The position numbers were made by a program, and so were the translations under genes. Positions 8,829-18,191 of a DNA stretch of 64,000 nucleotides are shown one piece after another (the first letter of the stretch is position 1; each line of letters begins with the position of its first letter). The notes beneath the pieces are model-generated. The model did no database searches and was not told the DNA's origin. It saw only the letters and a program-made list of their open reading frames with translations. Origin of the DNA: Bog-159 sp963738375 (GTDB lineage Bacteria; Acidobacteriota; Terriglobia; Bryobacterales; Bryobacteraceae); assembly GCA_963738375.1 (NCBI GenBank), contig CAVTWL010000006.1, forward strand, positions 1,116,001 through 1,180,000, in the 5' to 3' direction.

Positions 8829-9687
8829 TAAACTTGTTGTTTTGTCCATGGCCGGCGCCGCCATACTCTCCGCGGCTCACAGCTATCCCGTTACCGGGCT
8901 GATCATCAGCGTCGACCGCCCTCATCGAACCTTTACCGCATCCTGCACGGCCATCCCCGGTTACATGGAGGCGATGGTTATGCCCTTAGCCGTTCACGAT
9001 GAAAAAGCGTTGGATGGCCTGCGGCCCAGCGTCTTCGTCGACTTCAACCTGATGGTTACCGATTCCGATTCCTGGGCCGACAACGTTCGCATTCATGCGT
9101 ACCGGAATTTGGAACAGGAACCACAGCAGGTGCAGAGGCTGCAACTCCTGGCGGGACTGACTCAGAAAGCGACGCTGCCGAGCCAGGTCGAAATTGGCGA
9201 CAACATTCCGGATTTCACATTGACAGATCAGACGGGCGAGAGTGTGAGCCTGTCGCAAATGACAGGTAAAGTCGTGGCTGCCGCGTTCTTTTATGCGGGC
9301 TGCCCGCTGCCGAATTATTGCTTCCGTCTGTCCAACAATCTGGCGCGCGTGCGGAAACGGTTTGCCGATCGCATGGGCCGCGACCTGATTCTGCTGAGCA
9401 TCACCATGGACCCGGTACACGATACGCCTGAATCTCTGGATAAATACGCTGCCACGTGGCGGGCGGACGCCTCTTCATGGCATTTCCTGACAGGGCCCAG
9501 TTCTCAGGTGCAGCGGCTCTGCGCTTGGTTTGGAGTGAACTTCTGGCCCGATGAGGGAACCTTGACGCATTCACTCCATACCATTCTGATCGATCGCCAA
9601 GGCAAGCTGGCCGCCAATTTTGAAGGAAATGAGTTTACGGCCGAACAACTCGGCGATTTCGTCGAAGCATTGGTGAATCAGCGCTAA
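8815..9687 (+). CDS. CusF-like plus SCO1/SenC-family copper protein
   Basis: The 290-residue protein starts at ATG 8815, inside the end of the upstream gene, so the two are probably translationally coupled. Residues 1-22 are a signal peptide. Residues 24-95 resemble the CusF/copper-binding fold, with the methionine-rich YMEAMVMPL. Residues 125-290 are a thioredoxin-fold Sco domain. It has the paired cysteines C163 and C169 in CPLPNYC (the C-x5-C variant), the DPVHDTPESL motif and a late histidine in THSLH. Sco proteins deliver copper to the CuA site of cytochrome oxidase or act as periplasmic thiol reductases. No oxidase genes are in view. A role in copper handling is likely; the exact target is not determined. 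Confidence 0.88.
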   Translation: MLRNSKLVVLSMAGAAILSAAHSYPVTGLIISVDRPHRTFTASCTAIPGYMEAMVMPLAVHDEKALDGLRPSVFVDFNLMVTDSDSWADNVRIHAYRNLEQEPQQVQRLQLLAGLTQKATLPSQVEIGDNIPDFTLTDQTGESVSLSQMTGKVVAAAFFYAGCPLPNYCFRLSNNLARVRKRFADRMGRDLILLSITMDPVHDTPESLDKYAATWRADASSWHFLTGPSSQVQRLCAWFGVNFWPDEGTLTHSLHTILIDRQGKLAANFEGNEFTAEQLGDFVEALVNQR

Positions 9688-9978
9688 AGGATTGGCTTCG
9701 GTCCACTGCGTCCCATGCGCCGGAGAATTGCCTTGCCTGGGGTTCCCCAGAGCCAGGCGTCATTCTAACGGCCTTCTCCGCTTAGAGTCATAGACTATTC
9801 CGTTGGCATTGCAGACACGGGCCAAGGCGAAAACGGGAGAAAACTGTTGAGTCCAATACGATTTGGGGGCGCGAGAGTACATGTTCCAAGCTGGGATGTG
9901 CTTATTCCCAGCTTTCGATCACTGGGAGGTGAAACATTGGTTCTCTTAGAAAAGTCATATCAGGCGAGAGGTAAATAC

Positions 9979-10368
9979 GTGAAATTAGTGAAGGCTTTCA
10001 GTTTGTTTGCAATCGCCGCCGGTATCCTGCTGACCACGGGCCCCAAAGCATCCGCACAGGTTTCCGTGAGCATAGGAGAACCGCCCGTTTGCCCTTACGG
10101 GTATTACGAGGCGCCGCCCTATGCATGCGCGCCGGACGGTTACTATGGTCCTGAGTGGTTTTCAGGCGGCGTGTTCATTGGCGCAGGTCCATGGTTTCAC
10201 GGGCCGGATCATTTCTATGGGCACGTCGACCATCATCTCGACGTTCGCAAGGGCTATAAAGGTCCGACGCCTGCCCGCAATGAGCACCCCGCCGAGAAGC
10301 GCGCGGAGTTCCACGGGACGGCCATGCACGACCCCAAGGGGCACGAAGCTCCCCGCGGCCATAAGTAA
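9979..10368 (+). CDS. Small exported protein rich in Gly, Tyr and His
   Basis: I set the start at GTG 9979 because GAGAGG lies seven bases upstream and the frame then opens with a signal peptide (LVKAFSLFAIAAGILLTT...ASAQ). The mature part has PPVCPYGYYEAPPYACAPDGYY, then a GPEWF...GGVFIGAGPWFHG segment and a His/Lys/Glu-rich tail. This layout recurs in small exported acidobacterial proteins of unknown role, to my recollection. Two cysteines about a dozen residues apart could form a disulfide, and the His-rich tail could bind metal; both are guesses. Confidence 0.7.
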   Translation: MKLVKAFSLFAIAAGILLTTGPKASAQVSVSIGEPPVCPYGYYEAPPYACAPDGYYGPEWFSGGVFIGAGPWFHGPDHFYGHVDHHLDVRKGYKGPTPARNEHPAEKRAEFHGTAMHDPKGHEAPRGHK

Positions 10369-10451
10369 TTAGCCACAACTGAGTCCAGGGTCCGGCAAAG
10401 CGAGGCGATCAGCCGCTTAGGATACTTGTCGCCGGCGGTATTTGTCATCGG

Positions 10452-10959
10452 TTACGGAAGAGTTGATAGTGCATGAAACGGCGTCATCGCTGACCCGTGA
10501 CTGATCGTTAGACTGGTCCAACTGGCAATATAGATTGGGCAATCGGAGCCACTGTTGGTCTTCGATGGCGTGGTGAACGCCGCTCCGTTGTTTACCATCT
10601 CAAGATAGTTAGAGCCACGCGATTGCGTGCAACTTGGCATTAGCTCTGGAAGGTTCGGCAAATATCCAAATCCCGTTCCAACGAGCGTTATGGGAACCGG
10701 TGGAGCGTCCCACTCGAACTCCGGTCGTCTGAGGGGTCTGGTATACAATCTGGCTGCACGGCGTTGTCTTTGGTAGCGCCGCGGAAGCCGGTGCCGTGTA
10801 GCCTGGCTGCCCCGAGAGGTCGGCTACGACCGATTGCGCAGCGTCCTTCAACGGCGGGAGACGCTCGAGGCACGCGGCGGAGATGAGCACCAGAGCGATG
10901 ACGGTCAGCGGGTTATTTTGGCAGCAGCGGTTAGCACCATACCATTGTGCTGATGGCAT
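10452..10959 (-). pseudogene. Frameshifted remnant of a secreted IPT/TIG-type protein
   Basis: Two overlapping reverse-strand frames join into one plausible protein. The first (10959 downward) begins with a hydrophobic signal-like stretch, PLTVIALVLISAAC. The second (10748 to 10452) continues with ITLVGTGFGYLPNLPEL and later CPIYIASWTSLTIS, which look like an extracellular IPT-type beta domain. The switch of frame falls near 10720-10748. The product ends early after the beta domain. A decayed gene is the simplest reading, but chance open frames cannot be excluded. Confidence 0.35.
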
Positions 10960-11326
10960 GGTTCATAGGCAAAGCTCACAAGAACGACAGGTTCGAAAAA
11001 ATTGTGAGAATAGTCGAGCGGGTCTGGATGTTCCAAGCCACGATTGAGCGAGCCCGCGGCTGAACTACCTTTCCCCCGCAAAGGCAACCGTAATTGCAAT
11101 GACCGTGATCACGCCGGCAAGAACCTGTTTGCGAGTAACCAAGAGTCCGCGGAATTTCCAAGCGAGTCTTCGGTGCTTCCATGCAGTACGTGCGCTGATC
11201 ATACAGTTCCTCAGTTCCAATATTCGCATTCCACCTTACGCAGCACTGTGAGCACCAGCACGTTTGATTCGCATTGCGCGATTTTTAGAGGAGAAGGCGG
11301 CTCCGGGATCGAAGCACGCCAGGACC
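10960..11326. other. Intergenic stretch with no supported gene
   Basis: No open frame here has a recognisable domain, a good ribosome-binding site or a family-like composition. It lies downstream of the pyruvate dehydrogenase gene and upstream of the decayed gene on the minus strand. I see no clear terminator. Confidence 0.5.
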
Positions 11327-13063
11327 TCAGACGAGGCCCGTGTTCCGTTTGACTGTTTTAATTACCGAATCCATCTTTCCGCTCAAAACCTGTTTCGCAA
11401 GACTGAGGGTGAAGCCTTCGACCGTATGGAACGGCAGATGCGAAGGAAGGGAAAGGGCGTAAGAGTCCACCACTACGTCTACTACCACCGGGCCGGTCTT
11501 GTGCGCCAGCGCCACGGCGATTCCCTCTCTGACATCGCCAGGATTTTCGATGCGAATTCCTTTGGCCCCCATTGCTTCGGCGACCTTCGCGAAATTCGGG
11601 TTCTTGAAATCGACGCCGAATGGGACCACGCCCGCCTCCTGCATTTCAATTTTGACGAAGTCGAGCGACTGGTTGTTGAGGATGATCTGCACCACGGGAG
11701 TGTGGCGCTGCACCTGAGTCATCAAGTCGCCGAGCGCCAGCATCGAGAAGCCGCCATCGCCGCATAAGGCGATGGTCTGGCGCCCCGGGAATGCGAGTTG
11801 CGCCCCGAAGGCGTTAGGCGCGGCGTTCGCCATGGAGGCCCACGAGAACGAGCCGAAGATCCGGCGCTTTGCGCTACCCTTCACATGCCGGGCCAGCCAA
11901 ATGCAGGCCGTACCGGTATCCGCGAAAAACATGGCATCGCCGGAGGCCAGTTCGCTCACCGTCGCCGCCAGATATTCCGGCCGGATGGGGGAGATTTCCG
12001 GTCCTTTTTCGACGTAGTGTTGCAAGAGCTCATGGAACGCGCCGGTTTCGGCGACATGCTTCTCAAGGAAGTCGCCGTTGGTCTTATCGTGGATTTTTGG
12101 CAGCAGCGCCTTCAGAGTCGTTTTGACATCGCCGACCAGCCCGAGATCGACAGCGGTGCGGCGCCCGATGCGATTCGCCTTCAGGTCGATCTGAACTTTC
12201 TTGACTCCGTCCTTGGGAAGAAACTCCGAATAAGGAAAATCCGTGCCGAGCAGCAGCAACAAATCCGCATTCTGAAGGGCCTTATAGGCCCCGCCGTATC
12301 CGAGCAGGCCGGTCATTCCCACAGCATTCGGATTGTCATACTCCAGCCATTGCTTGCCCCGAAAAGTGTAGGCGACGGGCGCCCTTAATTTGGCCGCAAG
12401 CTGCATCACTTCGTCGCGCGCATCGCGGCACCCATCGCCACCGAAGATCGCCACCCTACCGGCCGCCTCGATCATCCCGGCGAGTTGGTCGAGATCGGTG
12501 TCGGCGGGTCGAAATATAGGGGGCGCGGGAATTCTGACCTCATGGTTCGCGCCGCCAGGCGCGCTGGCCGAAGCGATGTCGCCGGGCAGCGAGATCACTG
12601 TCGGTCCTTTGTCGGTGACCGCAGTCATAATCGCAGCCGTGAAGACCGCTCGTGCCTGTTCCGGGTTGACCACGCGCCCGACATAGAGGCACGCGGTATC
12701 GAAGAATTTGTAAGGATTCAGTTCCTCCAATGCCTCGGTGTCCATGAGCTTAGTCTCGATGTCGCCGGCAATGGCGATGATGGCCGCACCTTCTTTGCGC
12801 GCGTCCATCAGTCCATTGAAAAGGTGCGTCACACCAGGGCCGGCGGTGCCGCACACTGCCACGGGATGGCCGCTCAGGTACGCCTCCGCGACCGCCGCGA
12901 AGACGCCGTACTCTTCATGGCGAACGTGGATGAACTCGATTTTTCCATTACGCCGCAGCGCGTCGATCACCGGATTCAGGGCGTCTCCGACGATGCCGTA
13001 GCAGCGTTTCACGCCGGCCTTGGCCAGCATCTCCCACATCACGTCCGCAACTTTTTGCGCCAT
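11327..13063 (-). CDS. poxB: Pyruvate dehydrogenase (quinone)/pyruvate oxidase, PoxB-like ThDP enzyme
   Basis: The 578-residue length and domain order match PoxB. The N-terminal Pyr domain carries the catalytic glutamate region VRHEEYGVFAA (E50/E51) and GTAGPGVTH. A central FAD-binding domain contains IFGGDGCRDA and LLLLGTDFPYSEF. The C-terminal PP domain has the ThDP/Mg motif GDG at 435-437 and NN at 463-464. The enzyme converts pyruvate to acetate and CO2 and passes electrons to the membrane quinone pool, or to oxygen in oxidases. AGGAG seven bases before the ATG supports the start. Catalase is encoded just upstream on the same strand, which would suit a hydrogen-peroxide-forming or oxidative-stress role. 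The quinone/oxidase choice is not resolved. Confidence 0.9.
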   Translation of the reverse strand: MAQKVADVMWEMLAKAGVKRCYGIVGDALNPVIDALRRNGKIEFIHVRHEEYGVFAAVAEAYLSGHPVAVCGTAGPGVTHLFNGLMDARKEGAAIIAIAGDIETKLMDTEALEELNPYKFFDTACLYVGRVVNPEQARAVFTAAIMTAVTDKGPTVISLPGDIASASAPGGANHEVRIPAPPIFRPADTDLDQLAGMIEAAGRVAIFGGDGCRDARDEVMQLAAKLRAPVAYTFRGKQWLEYDNPNAVGMTGLLGYGGAYKALQNADLLLLLGTDFPYSEFLPKDGVKKVQIDLKANRIGRRTAVDLGLVGDVKTTLKALLPKIHDKTNGDFLEKHVAETGAFHELLQHYVEKGPEISPIRPEYLAATVSELASGDAMFFADTGTACIWLARHVKGSAKRRIFGSFSWASMANAAPNAFGAQLAFPGRQTIALCGDGGFSMLALGDLMTQVQRHTPVVQIILNNQSLDFVKIEMQEAGVVPFGVDFKNPNFAKVAEAMGAKGIRIENPGDVREGIAVALAHKTGPVVVDVVVDSYALSLPSHLPFHTVEGFTLSLAKQVLSGKMDSVIKTVKRNTGLV

Positions 13064-13178
13064 TGACTCTCTCCTGTTCCATCACCGCCGCGACAACGGC
13101 GCGAGTTTCACCCATTCGCGCTGGCGATCTGGCAGTGAATTTTCAAGTTGCGCCGTTTCGCGGTTCCTGTACTCGTGG

Positions 13179-15275
13179 TCAACCCGCCAGCGCTTCCTCG
13201 CGCTCCCAGAATCTTAGTTTGCGGCACGCCGTCACGAAAGCTGCCGAGGATTTTCCGCCGTCGAGCGCCACAAATCCTTTGTCCATGTCCGCCGCGATGC
13301 CCGCCTTCTCGAACAGCGCCATCGCGGCCTCACTGTAACCCACGAATTTGCAGTGGGCGAAAGCGTCCGATACGAAATCTTTCGCCGCCGGATTCCTTAG
13401 CAGAGCCTGGCAACCGTCCTTCGAGGGAAGCACGGCTACCGCATCGTAAAGCACCGAAGGGGCGCCACCAATCTTCTGCCTGGCTTCCACGTGGCTGCCA
13501 TCGCTTAGAGTTGCGCCGCCTACCGCCGGAGCAATCACTTCAATCGTGGCGCCCTCTTTTTCGACCGCCGCCTTCAGCGCCTGGAATACCGCTTCGTCCG
13601 CCCCATCGGTCACCAGGACACCTACTTTGCGGCCCGCAAAGGACTTTGGAGCGTTCATTAGAATGCTGAGCGCCTGGGAAGCCTTCAGGTCCGTGTTTGG
13701 CTCTTTAGCAGGCTTGGCTTTCTCAATCCTTCCGGTCATTCCCAAGCCTTTGGCCACGCGGTCCGCCAGCTTCGCGTCGATATTCGGAAGGTGCGAAACC
13801 ACGCGCTCCCGAATCGCCTGCCGCTCCACTTTGCTCAATTCGAAAATCAAGGCATTGGCGATGTGTCCTTGCTCCACCTTGGTCTGGCTGATATAGAACT
13901 GCCGCGCCTGGCTGTAATGATCGGCAAAGCTTTCCGATCGTTCGCGCACCTTGCGTCCGCCTTCTTCCGCCGGGAAAGACCGGAATCCGGTTTCGTGGCT
14001 CTCGCGTGGTCCGCCCTCCGCGCCGGCGTACGAATTCGGTTCGTAGTTCACGCGGCCCTTCGGATTCACCATGGCCATGTGGCCGTCCTGCTGGAACAAG
14101 TGAAATGGGCACTTGGGCGCATTCACAGGGATGTGCGTGAAGTTAGGTCCGCCCAAGCGCTTGATTTGGGTGTCCAGATACGAAAAGTTGCGCCCTTGCA
14201 GCAACGGATCGTTGGTGAAATCCACGCCCGGAACAATGTTACTGGTGCAGAAGGCGACTTGCTCGGTCTCGGCGAAGAAGTTATCGACGCATCGATCCAG
14301 CACCAGCCGTCCCACGCGGCGGATCGGTACCTGTTCTTCCGGAATCAGCTTGGTGGCATCCAGGACGTCGAACTCAAATCGGTCGGCGAACTTGTCGTCG
14401 AAAAGTTGCAGACCCAGCTCCCACTCTGGAAAATCGCCCGCCTGAATCGCATTCCAAAGGTCCCGCCGGTGAAAGTCCGGGTCGGCGCCATTGATCTTCA
14501 AAGCCTCGTCCCAAACCACCGATTGCAAACCCATCTTCGGCTTCCAGTGAAACTTGACGAAGGTCGATTTTCCGTGCGCGTTCACCAGGCGAAATGTATG
14601 GACGCCGAAACCTTCCATGAAGCGCAGCGAGCGCGGAATGGCGCGGTCGGACATGGCCCACATGATCATGTGCATGCTTTCCGGCATCAAAGAAATGAAA
14701 TCCCAGAAGTTGTCATGGGCCGTGGCCGCCTGCGGGAAATCCCGATCTGGCTCCTGCTTCACCGCGTGTATCAAATCCGGAAATTTGATCGCGTCCTGGA
14801 TGAAGAATACCGGGATGTTGTTGCCCACAATGTCCCAATTCCCCTGCTTTGTATACAGCTTCACCGCAAAGCCGCGCACGTCGCGTGGCAGATCCGGCGA
14901 TCCTTTATTGCCGGCCACGGTCGAGAACCTGACGAACGCCGGCGTCTTTTCGCCGGCCCGCTGGAAAAGGTCCGCGGCGGTGATATCGGCCAGTGGCTCG
15001 TAGTTCTCGAAGTATCCGTGAGCGCCCACGCCGCGCGCATGCACGACCCGCTCAGGAATGCGCTCGTGATCGAAATGGAAGATCTTCTCCCGCAGGTGGA
15101 AGTCTTCCAGGGTTGCCGGGCCGCGTGGACCGACGCGTAAAGAATTCTGATCGTCGGAGACGGGGGCGCCCTGCTGTGTGGTCAATACCGGGACATCTTG
15201 GCCCGCGGTCTGGTGCAACTCCCCGCCTTTACCGTGAAGCTGCTGTTTGTCGGTCTGGTGTTTTTTTCGTGGCAT
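13179..15275 (-). CDS. katE: Large-subunit catalase (HPII/KatE type) with C-terminal DJ-1/PfpI-like domain
   Basis: At 698 residues this is a clade-2 catalase. Residues 45-520 form the heme core. The distal histidine is H79 in VVHARGVGAHG, the distal asparagine is N152 in VGNNIPVFF, and the proximal tyrosine lies in GRNFSYLDTQ. The C-terminal 170 residues form the extra glutamine-amidotransferase/DJ-1-like domain of HPII enzymes (KVGVLVTDGADEAV, EVIAPAVGG). It breaks down hydrogen peroxide in the cytoplasm. AGGAAAGAG lies upstream of the ATG. The gap to the downstream pyruvate dehydrogenase gene is 115 bases, so they may share a transcript. Confidence 0.95.
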   Translation of the reverse strand: MPRKKHQTDKQQLHGKGGELHQTAGQDVPVLTTQQGAPVSDDQNSLRVGPRGPATLEDFHLREKIFHFDHERIPERVVHARGVGAHGYFENYEPLADITAADLFQRAGEKTPAFVRFSTVAGNKGSPDLPRDVRGFAVKLYTKQGNWDIVGNNIPVFFIQDAIKFPDLIHAVKQEPDRDFPQAATAHDNFWDFISLMPESMHMIMWAMSDRAIPRSLRFMEGFGVHTFRLVNAHGKSTFVKFHWKPKMGLQSVVWDEALKINGADPDFHRRDLWNAIQAGDFPEWELGLQLFDDKFADRFEFDVLDATKLIPEEQVPIRRVGRLVLDRCVDNFFAETEQVAFCTSNIVPGVDFTNDPLLQGRNFSYLDTQIKRLGGPNFTHIPVNAPKCPFHLFQQDGHMAMVNPKGRVNYEPNSYAGAEGGPRESHETGFRSFPAEEGGRKVRERSESFADHYSQARQFYISQTKVEQGHIANALIFELSKVERQAIRERVVSHLPNIDAKLADRVAKGLGMTGRIEKAKPAKEPNTDLKASQALSILMNAPKSFAGRKVGVLVTDGADEAVFQALKAAVEKEGATIEVIAPAVGGATLSDGSHVEARQKIGGAPSVLYDAVAVLPSKDGCQALLRNPAAKDFVSDAFAHCKFVGYSEAAMALFEKAGIAADMDKGFVALDGGKSSAAFVTACRKLRFWEREEALAG

Positions 15276-16000
15276 GAATTCGCTCTTTCCTGTGTCAAAA
15301 TTAAGCTAAACTTGGCTTCAGCATTATCTGGGTCCAACGTCTCCCTTTTCCCACGCGTTTGTTGCAATGCGCGTACGGTTCCGCCGCTTTGGCGAGGGGC
15401 AACCGGTGGCCACCTATGAAGCTCGGCTTGGTCTTCCGTGCCATGATGGGATCGCGCAGATGGACATTGGATTTCGGGAACAGGAAATTCGCGCTTCCGG
15501 GCCCACTCGTCGACGCCAGCGCGACCATGATCAGAGTAAGCAGCGGTCAAGCCGCGCGTTGCGACACGTTCCACGATTCTTGTGCACCACCGGAGCGTAT
15601 GCATTAGCTTCCACGACCGGCCATTCTTACTGACCCACGGCGCAAAGCCCGTATACGGGTCTTTTGGGACGCTCGCGGATCTAACAGCGCAAGCCGCTAC
15701 CGCAGATCGCTGCTGCGGAAATTCGCACGATGGCATCAACCGGAGCTCCCGAGGTGAAAACTTGCGCGTCGGCGTTTGGACAGCACACGGCGTACCATCC
15801 GGCGTAATCTTACAAATCGATTTTCTGGCCCTACCGGTAGTCGTGGGCTGGGCTCGGGAAACAGGGTGTCGCGCTGCGCGTCGATGGCGTCGAATCCGTC
15901 GAGCACTTCGACACGGTTAGCGGTTGACCGGCGCTTGAACTGCGCGGCGCGTCCGCGGATGACGCCCGAACTCGCGTCGGCGGTGTGGTTCGCGCACCGG
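15276..16000. other. Long intergenic region with no supported gene
   Basis: About 725 bases lie between the catalase start and the ChrB stop, both on the minus strand. Open frames on both strands here lack signal peptides, motifs and good ribosome-binding sites, and read as chance frames in GC-rich DNA. The part next to 15276 must carry the catalase promoter, but I cannot name its boxes with confidence. Confidence 0.5.
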
Positions 16001-16924
16001 CTAGTCGAGAGGCTTCGATTCGAAATGATCGCCGAAGCCGCGCTGCAAGGAATCGAACAACCGCTTGCCTTCCTCAAGGCGGCTGTCGTCGCCAGGTAGA
16101 CGGCCGCAAATGCCGTCGATCAGACAAGCGACGCCGCGAGTTTCCGCTCGCTCATAGCGTTCGTCCTTCAAATCGATGTCGTGCACGATTTCCGCGATTG
16201 GCTGAAGAGACGGGTAGCGCGCTAGCAGTCCATGCCGGGCAAGGAGCACCTCGAAGGTGCACATTTCGCCCTCGTGCGTGAATTCACCCTCGTACATGTC
16301 AAATCGGATCTCGCCGCTGGAATGGACATAGCTCGACGGATCGACAAATTGAAAGGTTGCGGCCGGGTCAAGGAACTTCTGGATCAGCCAGGCGGATGCG
16401 ATGCGGTCTACCCGGATTCCTCTGCGAGTAACCCACACTCGACCGCTTTCGGTTTCTCTCTCGCCGCGCGGGCCGTGCTCCTCGCGTTGTTTTAACTCGG
16501 CGACTAAGGTCTCGAACTCGGTTCGGGCCGGGTTGCCGAAAAAGTCGATCCTCTTCAGGCTTTCGAATTGATGAAGAAGCCTCGCTTCATCGGCGGGATT
16601 TGATTCCTGTTCGAGTAAAGCGCGTGCATCGCGGATCAGTTCCTGGTAATCCGCCGATCTGAGGTCGATGAACATGGTTTCGAGTTGCGCATTGGTCAGG
16701 CCCACCAACGTCTCGGCGCGGAACAACCACGCGGCGCCACCCTGCGTGGTGATTTCGCGGTAGATCCATTCAAAGTCTTCGCGAGTATCTTCGGATTCTG
16801 GAAGAAGATAGGCCGAATTCTTGATGGCCAGCGCGCCCAGTTTCGTGAGCCGCCTCAATACTTTGGCTCTAAAATAGGGCGGTTTCGGCGGAATCTGATG
16901 CAAGAGCAGCAACCAGGAGTTCAT
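16001..16924 (-). CDS. ChrB-domain protein (chromate-resistance regulator/accessory family)
   Basis: I take ATG 16924 as the start (307 residues), giving the typical opening MNSWLLLLHQIPPKP and then YFRAKVLRRLTKLGAL..KNSAYLLP. The N-terminal half is the ChrB N-domain. The C-terminal half (from about 170) has RRGIRVDRIASAWLIQKFLDPAATFQFV and EFTHEGEMCTFEVLL, the hallmark of the ChrB C-domain. In other bacteria ChrB senses chromate or sulfate for the ChrA pump. No chrA gene is in the window, so chromate is uncertain here. It is divergent from an eight-heme cytochrome gene across 40 bases. Confidence 0.88.
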   Translation of the reverse strand: MNSWLLLLHQIPPKPPYFRAKVLRRLTKLGALAIKNSAYLLPESEDTREDFEWIYREITTQGGAAWLFRAETLVGLTNAQLETMFIDLRSADYQELIRDARALLEQESNPADEARLLHQFESLKRIDFFGNPARTEFETLVAELKQREEHGPRGERETESGRVWVTRRGIRVDRIASAWLIQKFLDPAATFQFVDPSSYVHSSGEIRFDMYEGEFTHEGEMCTFEVLLARHGLLARYPSLQPIAEIVHDIDLKDERYERAETRGVACLIDGICGRLPGDDSRLEEGKRLFDSLQRGFGDHFESKPLD

Positions 16925-16935
16925 ATAGCAACTGT

Positions 16936-16948
16936 GATATATTATATC
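16936..16948. promoter_or_regulatory. Short palindrome in the divergent chrB/cytochrome promoter
   Basis: GATATA and TATATC flank a single T in an AT-rich 40-base gap between two divergent genes. Outside it, GTG on the left and CAC on the right almost extend the symmetry, with one extra base. It could be an operator controlling both genes, or simply overlapping -10 boxes. Confidence 0.4.
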
Positions 16949-16964
16949 GCACTTGCCATACATT

Positions 16965-18161
16965 ATGAACACGTGCCCATTACTCAGATTATTGCTGCTG
17001 GCCCCCGCATTGACGATCGCCCAAGCGCAATACGTGGGGAGCGCCGCATGCCGGACATGCCATCCCCAGGTGTATGCTCGCTGGAGCAAAACCAGGATGG
17101 CGAACGTGGTCGTCGATGCGAAGGCGCATCCCGAGGCGATCAGCCCCGACCTGAGCAAAACCGATCCGCTGGTCAAATTCAACAGAAACGAAATAGCGTT
17201 CGTCTACGGCAGCAAATGGAAGCAGCGCTACTTCACCAAGCGCGGCGACGATTACTACGTATTCCCGGCACAGTGGGACATCACTCATCGGATTTGGCGG
17301 CCTTACCAGGCCGCGCCGGGAACCGACTGGTGGACCGCGTACTACCCGAACGACAACATGCAGCGGCCCACCGGACCGCTCTGCGATGGCTGCCATTCCG
17401 TTAACTATGACGTCGCCAAGAAGACCGCGACCGAATGGAATGTGGGCTGTGAGAAGTGCCATGGACCCGGAAGCCGGCACGCCGCGAAGCCGGCACGGGA
17501 TAATATCGTGAATCCGGCGCGTCTCAATTCACTGGAGGCCAGCGACTCCTGCATCCAGTGCCATTCGCAAGGCAAGCCCGTCAGCAACCCGATCGAGGGA
17601 CGCTACTACGATTGGCCGGTCGGGTATGATCCCCGACTGAAATTGCGGGATTTCTGGCAGCTTGAAGAACATAAGCTCGGCGAACAGACATTTACCCATT
17701 TCGCGGACGGCACCGCGCATAAGAATCGGATGCAGGGCAATGACTTCATTCAGAGCGCCATGTACACACATGGCGTTGCCTGCTTCAGTTGCCATGATGC
17801 GCACGGCACGGACAATGACGCTTTGCTGATCAAACCCGTGAATGAAATGTGCCTGGAATGTCACGGGCCGAATTCGCCCAACGGCCCGCGCAGCAGCTCG
17901 CTCGAAGCGCACACGCATCATAAGGCAGGCACGCGGGGCAGCGAATGCGTGGACTGTCATATGCCGAAGATCGAGCAAACCATCGCCGACGTGTACGTTC
18001 GCAGCCATACTTTCCGCTTCATTACGCCAGAAGAAACCGAAACGATGAAGATTCCGAACCCGTGCACGGGGTGCCACGCGGACAAGACTACAAAATGGGC
18101 CAAAGAGACTCTGAAGACGTGGAGTAACGTCTCCCCATGGCGCGTCGCGGCCAGTCAGTGA
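16965..18161 (+). CDS. Secreted eight-heme c-type cytochrome
   Basis: The 398-residue protein starts at ATG 16965 with a signal peptide (LLRLLLLAPALTIAQA). It has eight CxxCH heme-attachment motifs with first cysteines near residues 29, 140, 162, 196, 273, 296, 328 and 367. Many further histidines could be distal ligands. The motif order (SAACRTCH, LCDGCH, GCEKCHGPGS, ACFSCHDAHG, MCLECHG, ECVDCHMP, CTGCHADK) matches periplasmic multiheme cytochromes related to cytochrome c554 and to longer heme/TPR proteins. It probably shuttles electrons in the periplasm; the partner is unknown. No Shine-Dalgarno is visible before the ATG. It is divergent from ChrB and may share its control. Confidence 0.9.
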   Translation: MNTCPLLRLLLLAPALTIAQAQYVGSAACRTCHPQVYARWSKTRMANVVVDAKAHPEAISPDLSKTDPLVKFNRNEIAFVYGSKWKQRYFTKRGDDYYVFPAQWDITHRIWRPYQAAPGTDWWTAYYPNDNMQRPTGPLCDGCHSVNYDVAKKTATEWNVGCEKCHGPGSRHAAKPARDNIVNPARLNSLEASDSCIQCHSQGKPVSNPIEGRYYDWPVGYDPRLKLRDFWQLEEHKLGEQTFTHFADGTAHKNRMQGNDFIQSAMYTHGVACFSCHDAHGTDNDALLIKPVNEMCLECHGPNSPNGPRSSSLEAHTHHKAGTRGSECVDCHMPKIEQTIADVYVRSHTFRFITPEETETMKIPNPCTGCHADKTTKWAKETLKTWSNVSPWRVAASQ

Positions 18162-18191
18162 TCCGGAAGCTTTCCGCCGAGGTGGTTAAGG

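Noticed and set aside
15182..15739. A reverse-strand frame overlapping the start of the catalase gene
   Set aside because: It overlaps the catalase coding start and has no signal, motif or ribosome-binding site.
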